NCBI RefSeq assembly: GCF_000424685.1
Contig: NZ_AUKJ01000016.1
Span: 458,134 to 522,133, forward strand
Source of the DNA: Methylococcus capsulatus str. Texas = ATCC 19069
GTDB lineage: Bacteria > Pseudomonadota > Gammaproteobacteria > Methylococcales > Methylococcaceae
Length of the DNA stretch: 64,000 nucleotides
Direction: 5' to 3'
In this document: positions 35,168 through 44,274 of the stretch, piece after piece
How positions within the stretch are numbered: the first letter of the stretch is position 1
Layout: each line of letters opens with the position of its first letter
Made by a program: the position numbers and the translations under genes
Notes under the pieces: model-generated
What the model was told of the DNA's origin: nothing
Database searches by the model: none
The model's input: only the letters and a program-made list of their open reading frames with translations

Positions 35168-35414
35168 CCGCGCGATGGCCGCCCATGGCGGCCGCCGGTC
35201 ACGCCCCTGTCATTTCCACCGATTACCGTAGCGACCGTTTCGACCCGGCTTGCCGGGCCGAAAGGGCGCCGGACATCCGCAGAATCCCCGCGGCGGAGCC
35301 ATTCCGGCCGATCCACCGACAGCCAGTAGGCGGTCAGCCCGTTTTCATCCATGTTTCCGCACCCGGGCTCGACCCGCGCCGGCTGGTGATCAGCGCGTAA
35401 TCGGAGAGATGAAC

Positions 35415-36662
35415 ATGTCGAAAATACGTCTGTTATTCAGTTTGCTTGTGGGTTCCTCGTGCCTGGCCGCGGTTTCGGGCGAGGTGATGGCCGGCAGGAC
35501 CGACGGCATCCAATTGGGGCCGCGTCCGTTCTTTCTGGTCAATGACATGAGGGATGGCAAGCTGAAGAGCAAGCTGCTGAAATGTTCCGAAGGACCATTC
35601 AGAAAGGCCGAGTTTGCGATTGGTCACCGCGGTGCAGCATTGCAGTTTCCGGAGCACACCCGGGAGTCCTACGAGGCTGCGGCACGCATGGGGGCCGGCA
35701 TCATCGAGTGCGACGTGACCTTCACCAAAGACAAGGAACTGGTCTGCCGCCATGCCCAGAACGATCTGCACACCACCACCAACATCCTCACCATTCCCGA
35801 ACTGGCGGCGAAGTGTACCAAGCCCTTCACGCCGGCTACTTTCGACGCCAGCGGCAACCTGATCACTCCGGCGAGCGCTGAGTGCCGTACCACCGACGTC
35901 ACTCTGGCGGAATTCAAGATGCTCAGAGGCAAGATGGACGCCTTCAACCCCAGGGCAAAGACCCCGGTGGAGTTCCAGGGTGGTACGCCGGACTGGCGAA
36001 CCAATCTCTATGCCGGACCTACCAGCGGCACGCTGATGACTCACAAGGAAAGCATCGCACTGTTCAAAAAACTGGGCGTGAAGATGACGCCGGAGCTCAA
36101 GAGTCCCGTCGTGTCGATGCCTTTCGACGGTTTCAGCCAGGAAGACTATGCGCAAAAAATGATCGACGAGTACAAGGAAGCGCTGGTTCCCGCCAGCAAG
36201 GTTTTTGCGCAATCCTTCAACAAGGCGGACGTGCTGTACTGGATCCAGCATGAGCCTGCCTTCGGCAGACAGGCCGTCTATCTGGATGACGCCGAGGAGG
36301 TGGCGGACCTGCCCGGCGCCGCCGAGCTGGCACAGTACAAAGCCGACGGCATCAACATCGTCGCGCCGCCGATCTTCGCCCTGCTGGACGTGGATGCCGC
36401 CGGGAACATCGTGGCTTCGGAGTACGCCAGGAACGTCAGGCGTGCCGGTCTGGACATCATCACCTGGACGCTGGAACGCTCCGGCATCCTCGCGGATGGC
36501 AATAACGGTTTTTATTACCAGACCTTCGATTCGGCGATCCATCGCGAAGGCGACATGATGCGCGTGCTCGACGTACTGGCCAGGGACGTGGGTATCCGGG
36601 GCATCTTCTCGGACTGGCCGGCGACGGTGACGTATTACGCCAACTGCATGAACCTGAAATGA
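35415..36662 (+). CDS. Secreted glycerophosphodiester phosphodiesterase
   Basis: The enzyme family hydrolyses glycerophosphodiesters to glycerol-3-phosphate and an alcohol. The protein (415 aa) has a signal peptide ([19 protein letters not shown]). Catalytic features are [18 protein letters not shown] (both general His and substrate region), [19 protein letters not shown] (metal ligands and second His), and MTPELKSP. Linked uptake genes (34352) raise the possibility that the ABC importer takes up glycerol-3-phosphate or an intact diester. ATGs at 35409 and 35415 are both possible; GGAG at 35403-35406 fits the second. Upstream 35168-35414 shows no gene. Confidence 0.87.
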   Translation: MSKIRLLFSLLVGSSCLAAVSGEVMAGRTDGIQLGPRPFFLVNDMRDGKLKSKLLKCSEGPFRKAEFAIGHRGAALQFPEHTRESYEAAARMGAGIIECDVTFTKDKELVCRHAQNDLHTTTNILTIPELAAKCTKPFTPATFDASGNLITPASAECRTTDVTLAEFKMLRGKMDAFNPRAKTPVEFQGGTPDWRTNLYAGPTSGTLMTHKESIALFKKLGVKMTPELKSPVVSMPFDGFSQEDYAQKMIDEYKEALVPASKVFAQSFNKADVLYWIQHEPAFGRQAVYLDDAEEVADLPGAAELAQYKADGINIVAPPIFALLDVDAAGNIVASEYARNVRRAGLDIITWTLERSGILADGNNGFYYQTFDSAIHREGDMMRVLDVLARDVGIRGIFSDWPATVTYYANCMNLK

Positions 36663-36715
36663 ATTTGAGCGAATACGGTTCAACCGAGCCGTAACGAGCC
36701 GCGGGTGAACATCGT

Positions 36716-37153
36716 GTGGAGGCGTCATGGCGGCGGCTTCATGCGCGCCGGAAGGAGGGCGATGGCGGGAATGGGGAGGTGATCGAATCACAGCCCGGCA
36801 GGACAGAACCTGCCCGCCATCTCGGGCGGGCGTTTCGGTGTCTTCCCCAGTTCCACGATAACGGACCGGCCAGCCTCGTCCGGGTGCGGGGGCCGTTCAG
36901 CGGGCCCATGCCCAACCGCGACGCGAGCGGTTTCTGGAACGGCCATGAGCGTAGCGCCAGGACTCGACGAACAACTGACCCCGGCCAGGTGGGCGAGACC
37001 GGATTGCGGCTGCAAAAGGAGATCGAGGAGGGGGAAGTGTGTCTGACCCAGGCCATCCATCGTCAGACCCTCGGGGTGGTCGGTTCCGTCGGTACGGTGG
37101 CGGGAATGATCCGGCTGCTGGAATGGTTCCTCGCCCATCCGCCCAGCCCGTAG
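36716..37153 (+). CDS. Doubtful ORF with a coiled-coil and terminal helix
   Basis: Only the last 50 residues look protein-like: a charged stretch GLRLQKEIEEGEVCLTQAIHRQ followed by a hydrophobic segment (TLGVVGSVGTVAGMIRLLEWFLA). This pattern resembles the tail of DUF1640/CCDC90-like tail-anchored proteins. The first 95 residues have a composition typical of a non-coding frame. It may be the remnant of a small gene. The whole gap 36663-37328 holds nothing else that I can support. Confidence 0.2.
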   Translation: MEASWRRLHARRKEGDGGNGEVIESQPGRTEPARHLGRAFRCLPQFHDNGPASLVRVRGPFSGPMPNRDASGFWNGHERSARTRRTTDPGQVGETGLRLQKEIEEGEVCLTQAIHRQTLGVVGSVGTVAGMIRLLEWFLAHPPSP

Positions 37154-37328
37154 GCCACGGGTTCCCCGACAAAAATACTTCGTACCCGAACGGCACGACC
37201 CACGGAGGTTTTTCGGGGTACCTGATCGCGGGGCAAGCCGATTCAAGTCATGCTCGCGGTCGTGACCATTCGTCAGTCTTCTTGGCACCGGGAGTCGCCA
37301 CTGCACGGCGAAAGGTGGTGGCGTTGCC

Positions 37329-39485
37329 CTAGCCAGGCAGTTTCCGCCGGGCTTCCTGTACGTTATGGATCTGCCCGATCTTTTCCAATGCGGTGCTGAG
37401 CTGGCCGAGGTCGTGGACTTCGACCGTGATGTCCATGACGACGCCCTGGTCTTGCAGGTTGGTCTCGGTGTAAGTCCGCAGGATGTTGATGTGCTCATGC
37501 GCCAGCACCTGGGTGATGTCTTTGAGCAGTCCTTTGCGGTCGAACGCGCGAACCTCGATTTCGACAGGGAACACCCGTGTTTCCTCCCCCCAGGCGACGT
37601 CGATCAGCCGGTTTCGTTTGCCCGAGGGGAGCTGGACGACGTTGGGACAGTCCTGGCGGTGGATGGTCACGCCGCGGCCGACGCCGATATAGCCGATGAT
37701 AGGATCGCCCGGGATCGGCGCACAGCAGCGCGCGAAATGCGTCAGCAGATTCCTGACCCCCTGCACGGTCACTTCGCCGGTTCCGCGGACGGCCGCGCGC
37801 GCCGGTTTCCGAGGCGGTACGGGAGGCGGCTGGAATCCGGGCACCTGGAGCGCGGCGGCCAGTTGTCCGGGACCGATGTCGCCGCGGCCGATGGCGAGCA
37901 GGACGTCATCGGGCCGCGGCAGGTGGAAATGGCGGGCCAGGGCGTCGAGGTCGACGTCCCGGGTCTGGAGCTTGTGCTTTTCCTTGTCGAGTATGGCCTT
38001 GCCGGCGCGCAGGTGCTTGTCGTGGTCCTGCTGTTTGAACCACTGCCGTATCTTGTTGCGCGCGTGGGCGGTCCGCACGTATCCCAAACGCGGGTCGAGC
38101 CAGCCGAGCGTTGGGCCGCCCTCCTTGGCAGTGAGGATTTCCACCTTGTCGCCCGATTTCAGCGGGTGGGTCAGCGGCACCATGGCGCCGTTGACCTTGG
38201 CGCCCCGGCAGCGATGTCCGACTTCCGAGTGGATGGCGTAAGCGAAATCGACCGGGGTGCTGCCTTTGGCCAGGCGGATGACCTGGGCGCGTGGTGTGAG
38301 CACGAAAATCGCATCGCCGAAAGGCTCTTCGCGGAAGTCCTGCAACAGCGAATCGTTGTCCTCCTCGCTCTCCAGCAGCCGGCGCAGGGAGGCGATGCTG
38401 CGGTCGAAAGCCGCGTCCTGCCCGCCGCCTTCTTTATAGCGCCAGTGGGCGGCGACACCGTATTCGGCGAATTCGTGCATCGCCTGGGTGCGGATCTGGA
38501 TTTCCACCGGGCGGTCGTCGGGCCCGATGACGACGGTGTGCAAGGACTGGTAGCCGTTATCCTTGGGGTTGGCGATGTAATCGTCGAACTCCTTGGGAAT
38601 GTGTGGCCACAGGCCGTGGACCGCGCCCAGCACCGTGTAGCAGGTCGGAATGCTGTCCACCGTGACGCGTACCGCCAGAAGATCGTACAGATCGGCCAGT
38701 TGGGCATGTTTGCGCTCCATCTTTTTCCAGATGCTGTACAGGTGCTTGGGGCGCCCCGATACCCGCGCGTCGATGCCGAGTTTCTTGAGCTCGTCCCTCA
38801 AGAGCCCCATGAAATTCAGGATGTAGACTTCCCGTTCGGCGCGGTTGGTGTTCAAGGACTTCGCGAGCGTACGGTATTCGTCGGGATGCAGGTAGCGGAA
38901 CGACAGGTCTTCCAGTTCCCATTTCAGTTGGCCGACGCCCAGCCGGTGCGCCAAGGGGGCATAGAGCTCCAGGGTTTCGCGGGCGATGGACTCCCGGACG
39001 TCGCTGTCCTGATATTTGAGGATGCGCATGCGCTGTACCCGGTAGGCGAGGCGGACCAGCACGGCGCGGACGTCGTTGACGACGGACAGCAGCATGCGCC
39101 GCAGCAGTTCGGCTTGTTCGGGGCCGGGATTATCCTGCAGTGAATATTCGTTGAAGGTATTGAGCCAGTTGACCTTTTCCAACAGCCGGACGGTCTCTTC
39201 GTCGAAATGGCCCCGGATGAATTCCTGTGGCAGCGTCTCCCGCAGATAAGGATCGGCCAGCAGCGCGGCCTGGATGCTGTAAGCATCCACCTTCAGGTTC
39301 AGCAGGATATGTCCGACGTCGACGCCGCGCGGGCGGGTCTCGGGATCCTTTGCCGCCGCGTCGATGGCGAGGTTCAGTGCCTTGCGGATGTTTTCCGCTT
39401 GGGCTGGATAGCCTTGTTCGAACAGCCGGTGCAGTTGTTCGGCATCCAATTTCGAGGCGTCAGACTGGTAGTGCGTGTGCTTCAT
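37329..39485 (-). CDS. relA: (p)ppGpp synthetase RelA
   Basis: RelA makes (p)ppGpp on stalled ribosomes. The 718-residue protein has a degenerate HD domain (about residues 50-190, without the HD metal motif), so hydrolase activity is unlikely. The synthetase domain carries the RelA-type EFDDY motif and GYQSLHTVV. The TGS domain (IFVLTPRAQVIRLAKGSTPVDFAYAIH), a zinc-finger-like CCAPIPGD and a C-terminal ACT domain (KDITQVLAHEHINIL) follow. The motif EFDD, rather than the RFKD of bifunctional SpoT, supports relA. It diverges from the CHAD gene. Confidence 0.93.
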   Translation of the reverse strand: MKHTHYQSDASKLDAEQLHRLFEQGYPAQAENIRKALNLAIDAAAKDPETRPRGVDVGHILLNLKVDAYSIQAALLADPYLRETLPQEFIRGHFDEETVRLLEKVNWLNTFNEYSLQDNPGPEQAELLRRMLLSVVNDVRAVLVRLAYRVQRMRILKYQDSDVRESIARETLELYAPLAHRLGVGQLKWELEDLSFRYLHPDEYRTLAKSLNTNRAEREVYILNFMGLLRDELKKLGIDARVSGRPKHLYSIWKKMERKHAQLADLYDLLAVRVTVDSIPTCYTVLGAVHGLWPHIPKEFDDYIANPKDNGYQSLHTVVIGPDDRPVEIQIRTQAMHEFAEYGVAAHWRYKEGGGQDAAFDRSIASLRRLLESEEDNDSLLQDFREEPFGDAIFVLTPRAQVIRLAKGSTPVDFAYAIHSEVGHRCRGAKVNGAMVPLTHPLKSGDKVEILTAKEGGPTLGWLDPRLGYVRTAHARNKIRQWFKQQDHDKHLRAGKAILDKEKHKLQTRDVDLDALARHFHLPRPDDVLLAIGRGDIGPGQLAAALQVPGFQPPPVPPRKPARAAVRGTGEVTVQGVRNLLTHFARCCAPIPGDPIIGYIGVGRGVTIHRQDCPNVVQLPSGKRNRLIDVAWGEETRVFPVEIEVRAFDRKGLLKDITQVLAHEHINILRTYTETNLQDQGVVMDITVEVHDLGQLSTALEKIGQIHNVQEARRKLPG

Positions 39486-39664
39486 TCAGTTTCGAGCGGG
39501 TGGAAACGCCAGAGCCTGGAGGCGAGCAGGTACGGCGGTTGCCGCGTGAGGGGGATCACCACCATAATCGGGCTGCGAATGGCTCTCCCGCAATCTTAGC
39601 AGAACTGATACTTCCCGCCCGCGGGCCGGAGCCGAAACCGTATGTTGCTCGAGGAGCGCGGGTG

Positions 39665-40654
39665 ATGCAGGAGATAGAGGAGGAATCGGGGAAGGCCGAT
39701 ACCCCGCCGCTGGCGGAATGCCGTGCCGATGCCATCGTACGCCGGTTCGCGTCGCAGTATCTCGATCGCATGGAGTGCAGTGAAACCGGGATTCTGGAAA
39801 ACCCCGAGGCATTGCACGACTACCGTGTGGCCCTGCGCCGCAGCCGGACCTTGCTGGGGCAGCTGAAAGGCGTGTTCCCCGAACGGGATGCCCGCTGCTG
39901 GCTGGACCGGCTCGGTCGTCTGGGCGAACTGACCGGGCCGCTGCGGGATTGCCAGGTCATGCTCGCCGATCTGCCCCTCTACCATTCGATGCTGCCCGAG
40001 TCGCTGAGGCCGGCATTGGCGCCGCTGCAGTCGTATCTCGAACGGGAAACGGCGTCTGCTCACCGGATACTGGCAGAGCGTATGCGGCGCAAGGATTACC
40101 GGCGCACGATCGAAAACTGGCGCCGGTTCCTCGAACGGCCCGCGCCGAAGCGTCCGGCGGCGCCGAACGCCCTAGTTCCCGCCGGCGAGATCTGCGGCCG
40201 GCGCATCTGGAAACTTTACCGGTCGATGCTGCGGGAGGGCGCGGCGCTCGGGCCGGACAGTCCGCAGGATGCGTTCCACGCCTTGCGGAAGCGGGGCAAG
40301 AAACTGCGCTATCTGCTGGAGTTCTCGGCTTCGCTGCGGGGCGATGGCAAGCTCCGGGATCTCATCGCCCAGTTGAAGAAGCTCCAGGACGTCCTCGGCG
40401 AATGCCAGGACACCGCCGTCCAGCGCGCCCGCCTCCTGCGCCTGGCGGAAACCCTGAGACAGGACGGCCAGCCGCTCGACACCCTGCTGGCGATGGGAGT
40501 CCTGGTCGGTCACCTGGAACAACGCCAGTCGCGCTGCCGCCGGGCTTTCGGCGAAGGCTTCGCGGAATTCGCAGGAAAGCCGGTGCGCCGGCGTTTTCGC
40601 AAACTGTTCGGACCCGGCCACGATGAAGGAGACAGAGGTCGGCGTAGGGCTTAA
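39665..40654 (+). CDS. CHAD-domain protein
   Basis: The protein (329 aa) is a conserved histidine alpha-helical domain. The first half shows ENPEALHDYRVALRRSRTLLGQL and the second DAFHALRKRGKKLRYLLEF, with a QLKKLQDVLGECQD segment. The conserved His and Arg/Lys residues form a basic pocket that in other members binds polyphosphate. The start at 39665 (or GTG at 39662) follows GAGGAG. The position next to relA, a stringent-response gene linked to polyphosphate accumulation, is suggestive but not proof. Confidence 0.85.
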   Translation: MQEIEEESGKADTPPLAECRADAIVRRFASQYLDRMECSETGILENPEALHDYRVALRRSRTLLGQLKGVFPERDARCWLDRLGRLGELTGPLRDCQVMLADLPLYHSMLPESLRPALAPLQSYLERETASAHRILAERMRRKDYRRTIENWRRFLERPAPKRPAAPNALVPAGEICGRRIWKLYRSMLREGAALGPDSPQDAFHALRKRGKKLRYLLEFSASLRGDGKLRDLIAQLKKLQDVLGECQDTAVQRARLLRLAETLRQDGQPLDTLLAMGVLVGHLEQRQSRCRRAFGEGFAEFAGKPVRRRFRKLFGPGHDEGDRGRRRA

Positions 40655-40695
40655 ACTTTTTTAGGACTCAACCTAACAAGAATGGAAGGGGATTC

Positions 40696-42018
40696 ATGCA
40701 ACGAAAACGGAACGAGCAACCGACACCTCGCATCCTGATCATTGGCGGCGGCGCCGGTGGCCTGGAACTGGCAACCAAACTGGGCAAGACGCTCGGCAAG
40801 AAGGGAAAGGCGCAGGTGACCCTCATCGACGCCCATCCCACCCATATCTGGAAGCCTCTGCTGCATGAAGTCGCGGCGGGCACGATGGACGTGAACGACG
40901 ATGAGCTGGATTACCTGGCGCAGGCCAACGCCTGCCATTTCCGTTTCGTCCTGGGGCGCATGAACGGTTTGGATCGCGTCGCCAAACAGGTGAAGCTCGC
41001 GCCGATGACCAACGCCGCAGGCGAGGAGGTGATTCCCGCCTGTTCCTATCCCTACGACATTCTGGTCATCGCCGTCGGCAGCGTGTGCAACGATTTCGGC
41101 GTACCCGGCGTGGCCCAGAACTGCATCTTCCTGGACACTACGGAAGAGGCCCAGCAGTTCCACCGGCGCCTGCTGGAGGCCTACATGCGCGCCCATGCCA
41201 TGGGCGGGGCGAAGCAGCCCGGTCAGCTCGACGTAGCCATCGTCGGCGGCGGCGCCACCGGCATCGAACTTTCTGCCCAACTGCACCAGGCGACCCGACT
41301 GCTGGCGGCTTACGGCCTCGACAACGTCAAACCCTCGGATATCAAGATTCATCTGATCGAGGCTGCCCCCCGGCTGTTGCCCGAATTGCCGCCGCGTCTG
41401 TCCGAATCCACGGTCAAGCAGCTCCTGGCGCTCGATGTCCAACTGCACCTTGGCGAGCGCGTGGTGGAGGCACGGCCGGATGGCGTCCTCACCCATACCG
41501 GCAAATTCATTCCCGCCACGCTGAAGGTTTGGGCGGCTGGCGTCAAGGCGCCGGATTTCCTGGCGCAGACCGATCTGGAAACCAACCGCCTCAATCAGGT
41601 CGTGGTGCGCCAGACGCTGCAGACGACACGGGACGACCACATCTTTGCCATCGGTGACTGCAGCGCCTGTCCTTGGCCGGAAAGGAACACTACTGTGCCG
41701 CCGCGCGCGCAGTCGGCTCACCAGCAGGCCAGCACTGCCTACGAGAACATTCTGCGGCTTCTGGCCGGCAAGGCGCCGGTCGATTACCGTTACCGCGATT
41801 ACGGTTCCCTGGTTTCCCTAGGCAAGTACAGCACGGTGGGCAATCTGATGGGCAATCTCCTCGGCAGCGTGATGATCGAAGGGGTGATTGCCCGCTTGGT
41901 CTACCTGAGCCTTTACAAGATGCACCAGTACGCACTGTTCGGGCCGTTGCGGGTCGGCCTGATCATGATCGCTCATTTCTTCAGCCAGAAGCTGCGGCCG
42001 AAGATCAAGCTGCACTGA
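40696..42018 (+). CDS. ndh: Type II NADH dehydrogenase (NDH-2)
   Basis: This flavoprotein (440 aa) oxidises NADH and reduces quinone at the inner membrane without pumping protons. The FAD-binding fold is ILIIGGGAGGLELATKLG, the NADH fold is VAIVGGGATGIELSAQL, and the FAD-contact motif is IFAIGDCSACPWP. A quinone-site-like AQSAHQQA follows. The C-terminal amphipathic part (VIARLVYLSLYKMHQYALFGP) is the expected membrane anchor. GGAAGGGG precedes the ATG. It follows the CHAD gene by 41 bases and may be co-transcribed with it. Confidence 0.92.
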   Translation: MQRKRNEQPTPRILIIGGGAGGLELATKLGKTLGKKGKAQVTLIDAHPTHIWKPLLHEVAAGTMDVNDDELDYLAQANACHFRFVLGRMNGLDRVAKQVKLAPMTNAAGEEVIPACSYPYDILVIAVGSVCNDFGVPGVAQNCIFLDTTEEAQQFHRRLLEAYMRAHAMGGAKQPGQLDVAIVGGGATGIELSAQLHQATRLLAAYGLDNVKPSDIKIHLIEAAPRLLPELPPRLSESTVKQLLALDVQLHLGERVVEARPDGVLTHTGKFIPATLKVWAAGVKAPDFLAQTDLETNRLNQVVVRQTLQTTRDDHIFAIGDCSACPWPERNTTVPPRAQSAHQQASTAYENILRLLAGKAPVDYRYRDYGSLVSLGKYSTVGNLMGNLLGSVMIEGVIARLVYLSLYKMHQYALFGPLRVGLIMIAHFFSQKLRPKIKLH

Positions 42019-42055
42019 GGCGGAGGCGGGTTCGAAGTCCAGCGTCCGCGCTTCT

Positions 42056-42904
42056 CTAGTCCGGTTCGCCCGCCAGCCACTCCAGCCGCCAGCCGCCTTC
42101 GCCCTCCGGACTGAGGGTCGCGTGCAGCCAGGGCAGCAAGGTCTTCATGTGTTCGTCGAGGCGCCAGGGTGGGTTGATCACGATCATGCCGCTGCCGTAC
42201 ATCCGCTTGTCACCGCTTTCGGGCAGCACCGACAGCTCCATCGCGAGCAACCGGTCGATGCCGGTCTGGCGGAATTTCCGGCGTAGCCGGTCGGCGGTGC
42301 GGCGGTCCTGGATTGGGTACCAATAGGCGAAAATGCCGGTGGGCCAGCGTTTCCAGGCCCCCGCCGCGGCTTCGGTCATCCGTTCGCGCTCGTTGCGCAG
42401 TTCGAAGGACGGATCGCAAAGCACCAGGCCGCGCCGCTCGGGAGGCGGCAGGAAGGCTTTGAGGCCCTGGTAGCCGTCGGTCGGGTGGACCGTGATCCGG
42501 CGTTCGCCGGCGAAGAGAGAGCGCAGCGACAGGACCTCGGTGCCGTGCAGCTCGCACAGGACCATCCGTTCGCCGCCGCGAAGGAAATGCCGGACGATGA
42601 GCGGCGAACCGGGATAAAACCGTAATCGGCCGCCGGGATTGAGCATCCTCACCGCGGCCAGGTAATCCTCCAGCTCGGGCGGTACCGAAGGCAGCTTCCA
42701 CAAGCGCTCGATTCCGCTCCGGTGTTCCCGGTTCTGCTTCGCCATGGCCGATTCCAGGTCGTAACGCCCGGCGCCGGCATGGGTGTCGAGGTAGAAGAAG
42801 GGCGCCGGTTTGCGCAGCAGCGAGCGGACGATCTGCGTCAGCACCGCGTGCTTGAGGACGTCGGCGAAATTGCCGGCATGGAAGCCGTGGCGGTAGCTCA
42901 GCAT
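42056..42904 (-). CDS. rlmJ: 23S rRNA adenine-2030 N6-methyltransferase RlmJ
   Basis: The protein (282 aa) begins MLSYRHGFHAGNFADVLKH, the hallmark of RlmJ/YhiR. FYLDTHAGAGRYDL is the SAM-binding region. The catalytic motif IV, usually DPPY or DPPF in this family, reads DPSF here (LCDPSFELRNER), a change at a normally conserved position. C-terminal MYGSGMIVINPPW is family-typical. The ATG at 42904 is used because it gives the family start; upstream residues are not conserved. It is the last gene of the co-directional cluster 42056-50553. Confidence 0.9.
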   Translation of the reverse strand: MLSYRHGFHAGNFADVLKHAVLTQIVRSLLRKPAPFFYLDTHAGAGRYDLESAMAKQNREHRSGIERLWKLPSVPPELEDYLAAVRMLNPGGRLRFYPGSPLIVRHFLRGGERMVLCELHGTEVLSLRSLFAGERRITVHPTDGYQGLKAFLPPPERRGLVLCDPSFELRNERERMTEAAAGAWKRWPTGIFAYWYPIQDRRTADRLRRKFRQTGIDRLLAMELSVLPESGDKRMYGSGMIVINPPWRLDEHMKTLLPWLHATLSPEGEGGWRLEWLAGEPD

Positions 42905-42949
42905 CGGTCGAATGGAAACGAGGATTCGCACCCCAGAAAGCGGGGACGA

Positions 42950-43363
42950 TTAGCGGGCTGATGGCGGGTAGCGCCGTTCCAGGTCATCGAGAAAACGGCC
43001 GATCTGTCTCATACTACCTTTCAACAGCCGCGGCGGCTGCCCGTTCAGCCACCGCTCCAGGCGCGTGCTGCTGCCGGGCCACAACACCAGCCCCCCCATG
43101 GCCAGGAAAGGCAGGCCCAGCACACCGGGCGTGACCAGCCCGACGACACCGGCGGTGATCAGCAGCCAGGCGACGTCATGTGGCATGCGGCGTATCCGCT
43201 GTTCCGTTTTTCGTTCGATGGCGAGGGCGTCCAGTATCGCGAAGCCATTTTCGAGGGATGGTTCGCTCTTTTCCGGTCTGGTGGGCCGGGGCGGAGCAGG
43301 GAGGGCTGCCGGCCTGTTACGCCGCTTCGTAGATTTGCGCCCGGGATTGGGACTTTCGGTCAT
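42950..43363 (-). CDS. Small inner-membrane protein, unknown
   Basis: The 137-residue product has a basic, Pro-rich N terminus (RKSTKRRNRPAALPAPPRP) and two adjacent hydrophobic helices (AWLLITAGVVGLVTPGVLGLPFLAMGGLVLW), then a charged end (RQIGRFLDDLERRYPP). The turn TPGVLGLP is reminiscent of PGPGW-type membrane proteins but the match is weak. It lies between the EcsC and rlmJ genes on the same strand with gaps of about 50-65 bases, so it is likely part of the P-type ATPase cluster transcript. Confidence 0.6.
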   Translation of the reverse strand: MTESPNPGRKSTKRRNRPAALPAPPRPTRPEKSEPSLENGFAILDALAIERKTEQRIRRMPHDVAWLLITAGVVGLVTPGVLGLPFLAMGGLVLWPGSSTRLERWLNGQPPRLLKGSMRQIGRFLDDLERRYPPSAR

Positions 43364-43429
43364 GTTTATGTTGCTTCGAGGTCGGACCACCCATGTTACC
43401 TGCAGCAGGTGGCACGGCTCAATCGCGAC

Positions 43430-44218
43430 TCACGTGGGTGCTATCCAGCCTGCGATCCTGCCGCGATCGAGCAGCCAGCGTTCCTGGTAAACGTGCTTGG
43501 CGGCGAGGCCGGCGCGCCGGCTGAAGGACCGGTTGGCATAGGCATTGAGCGCGACGGACAGGCCGGGAACGAACGATGCCAGCTTGCGGCCGAATACGAT
43601 CCGCTGCAGTACCGCCAGCGCTGCGTCGTTCACGGCGTCGCCGACGAGGTGATGCTCGAGCTGCCAATGATAGTTCTCCAGGGCGCGCGTTCGTTCCTCG
43701 GCCGTTTCGGCGGTGGCCAGCGCCAGGATGTGCAGCATGAAGCCGCGGTCACCCGTGCGCTCCGTGGAATAGCCATAGGCCTGGGACACGCGATGGATCA
43801 GCCGCAGCGCCACGCCCAGCGATGCCGGAACGCCCACCAGGACGGTACCCAGGCTGCCCGTGCCGGTCACGGCGCCTACACCGGTGGCGAGTTTGAGTCC
43901 TTCTTCGATGACTTTGTCGGCCAAGCGGTCGCTGAATTCCAGCGACTGCGCGCCGATTTCCTCCAGGCTGCGAATTCCACCGTGGCGCAGGATCCAGTCG
44001 TCCCGTACCAGTTGTTCGGCCATCTTGTTGAGGGCGTCGAGCGCGAATCGCGAAGCAGGGGCGGGTATGATCTTCCGGCCCAGCCGGACCAGCGGCCGCC
44101 GCGCGCGGTTCAGGAGCGGGCTCGCCAGATGAGGCTTACGCCGTTTCCATGCGGCGATGGCCCGGATCTGTTCGGCTTCGTAATGGCTCGGCGGTATGGC
44201 TGGAATGAGGTGTTTCAT
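43430..44218 (-). CDS. EcsC family protein
   Basis: The 262-residue protein matches the EcsC family (PF12787-type): KMAEQLVRDDWILRHGGIRSLEEI, then the Gly-rich hydrophobic segment KLATGVGAVTGTGSLGTVLVGVPASLGVAL, and RVSQAYGYSTERTGDRGFMLHILALA. Two hydrophobic stretches suggest peripheral or partial membrane association. EcsC is linked to ABC exporter and protease processing in Firmicutes, but the function here is open. The ATG at 44218 is the family start. It begins 56 bases after the degenerate P-type ATPase gene on the same strand. Confidence 0.8.
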   Translation of the reverse strand: MKHLIPAIPPSHYEAEQIRAIAAWKRRKPHLASPLLNRARRPLVRLGRKIIPAPASRFALDALNKMAEQLVRDDWILRHGGIRSLEEIGAQSLEFSDRLADKVIEEGLKLATGVGAVTGTGSLGTVLVGVPASLGVALRLIHRVSQAYGYSTERTGDRGFMLHILALATAETAEERTRALENYHWQLEHHLVGDAVNDAALAVLQRIVFGRKLASFVPGLSVALNAYANRSFSRRAGLAAKHVYQERWLLDRGRIAGWIAPT

Positions 44219-44274
44219 GCCTATCAGCAAGACTGGCGGAGAGGGCTCCGGACTCCGGCGAGCGCCGGGCTCGT

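Noticed and set aside
37365..39143. 592-codon open frame on the plus strand
   Set aside because: It lies antisense to relA, has no family features and is a typical GC-rich shadow frame.
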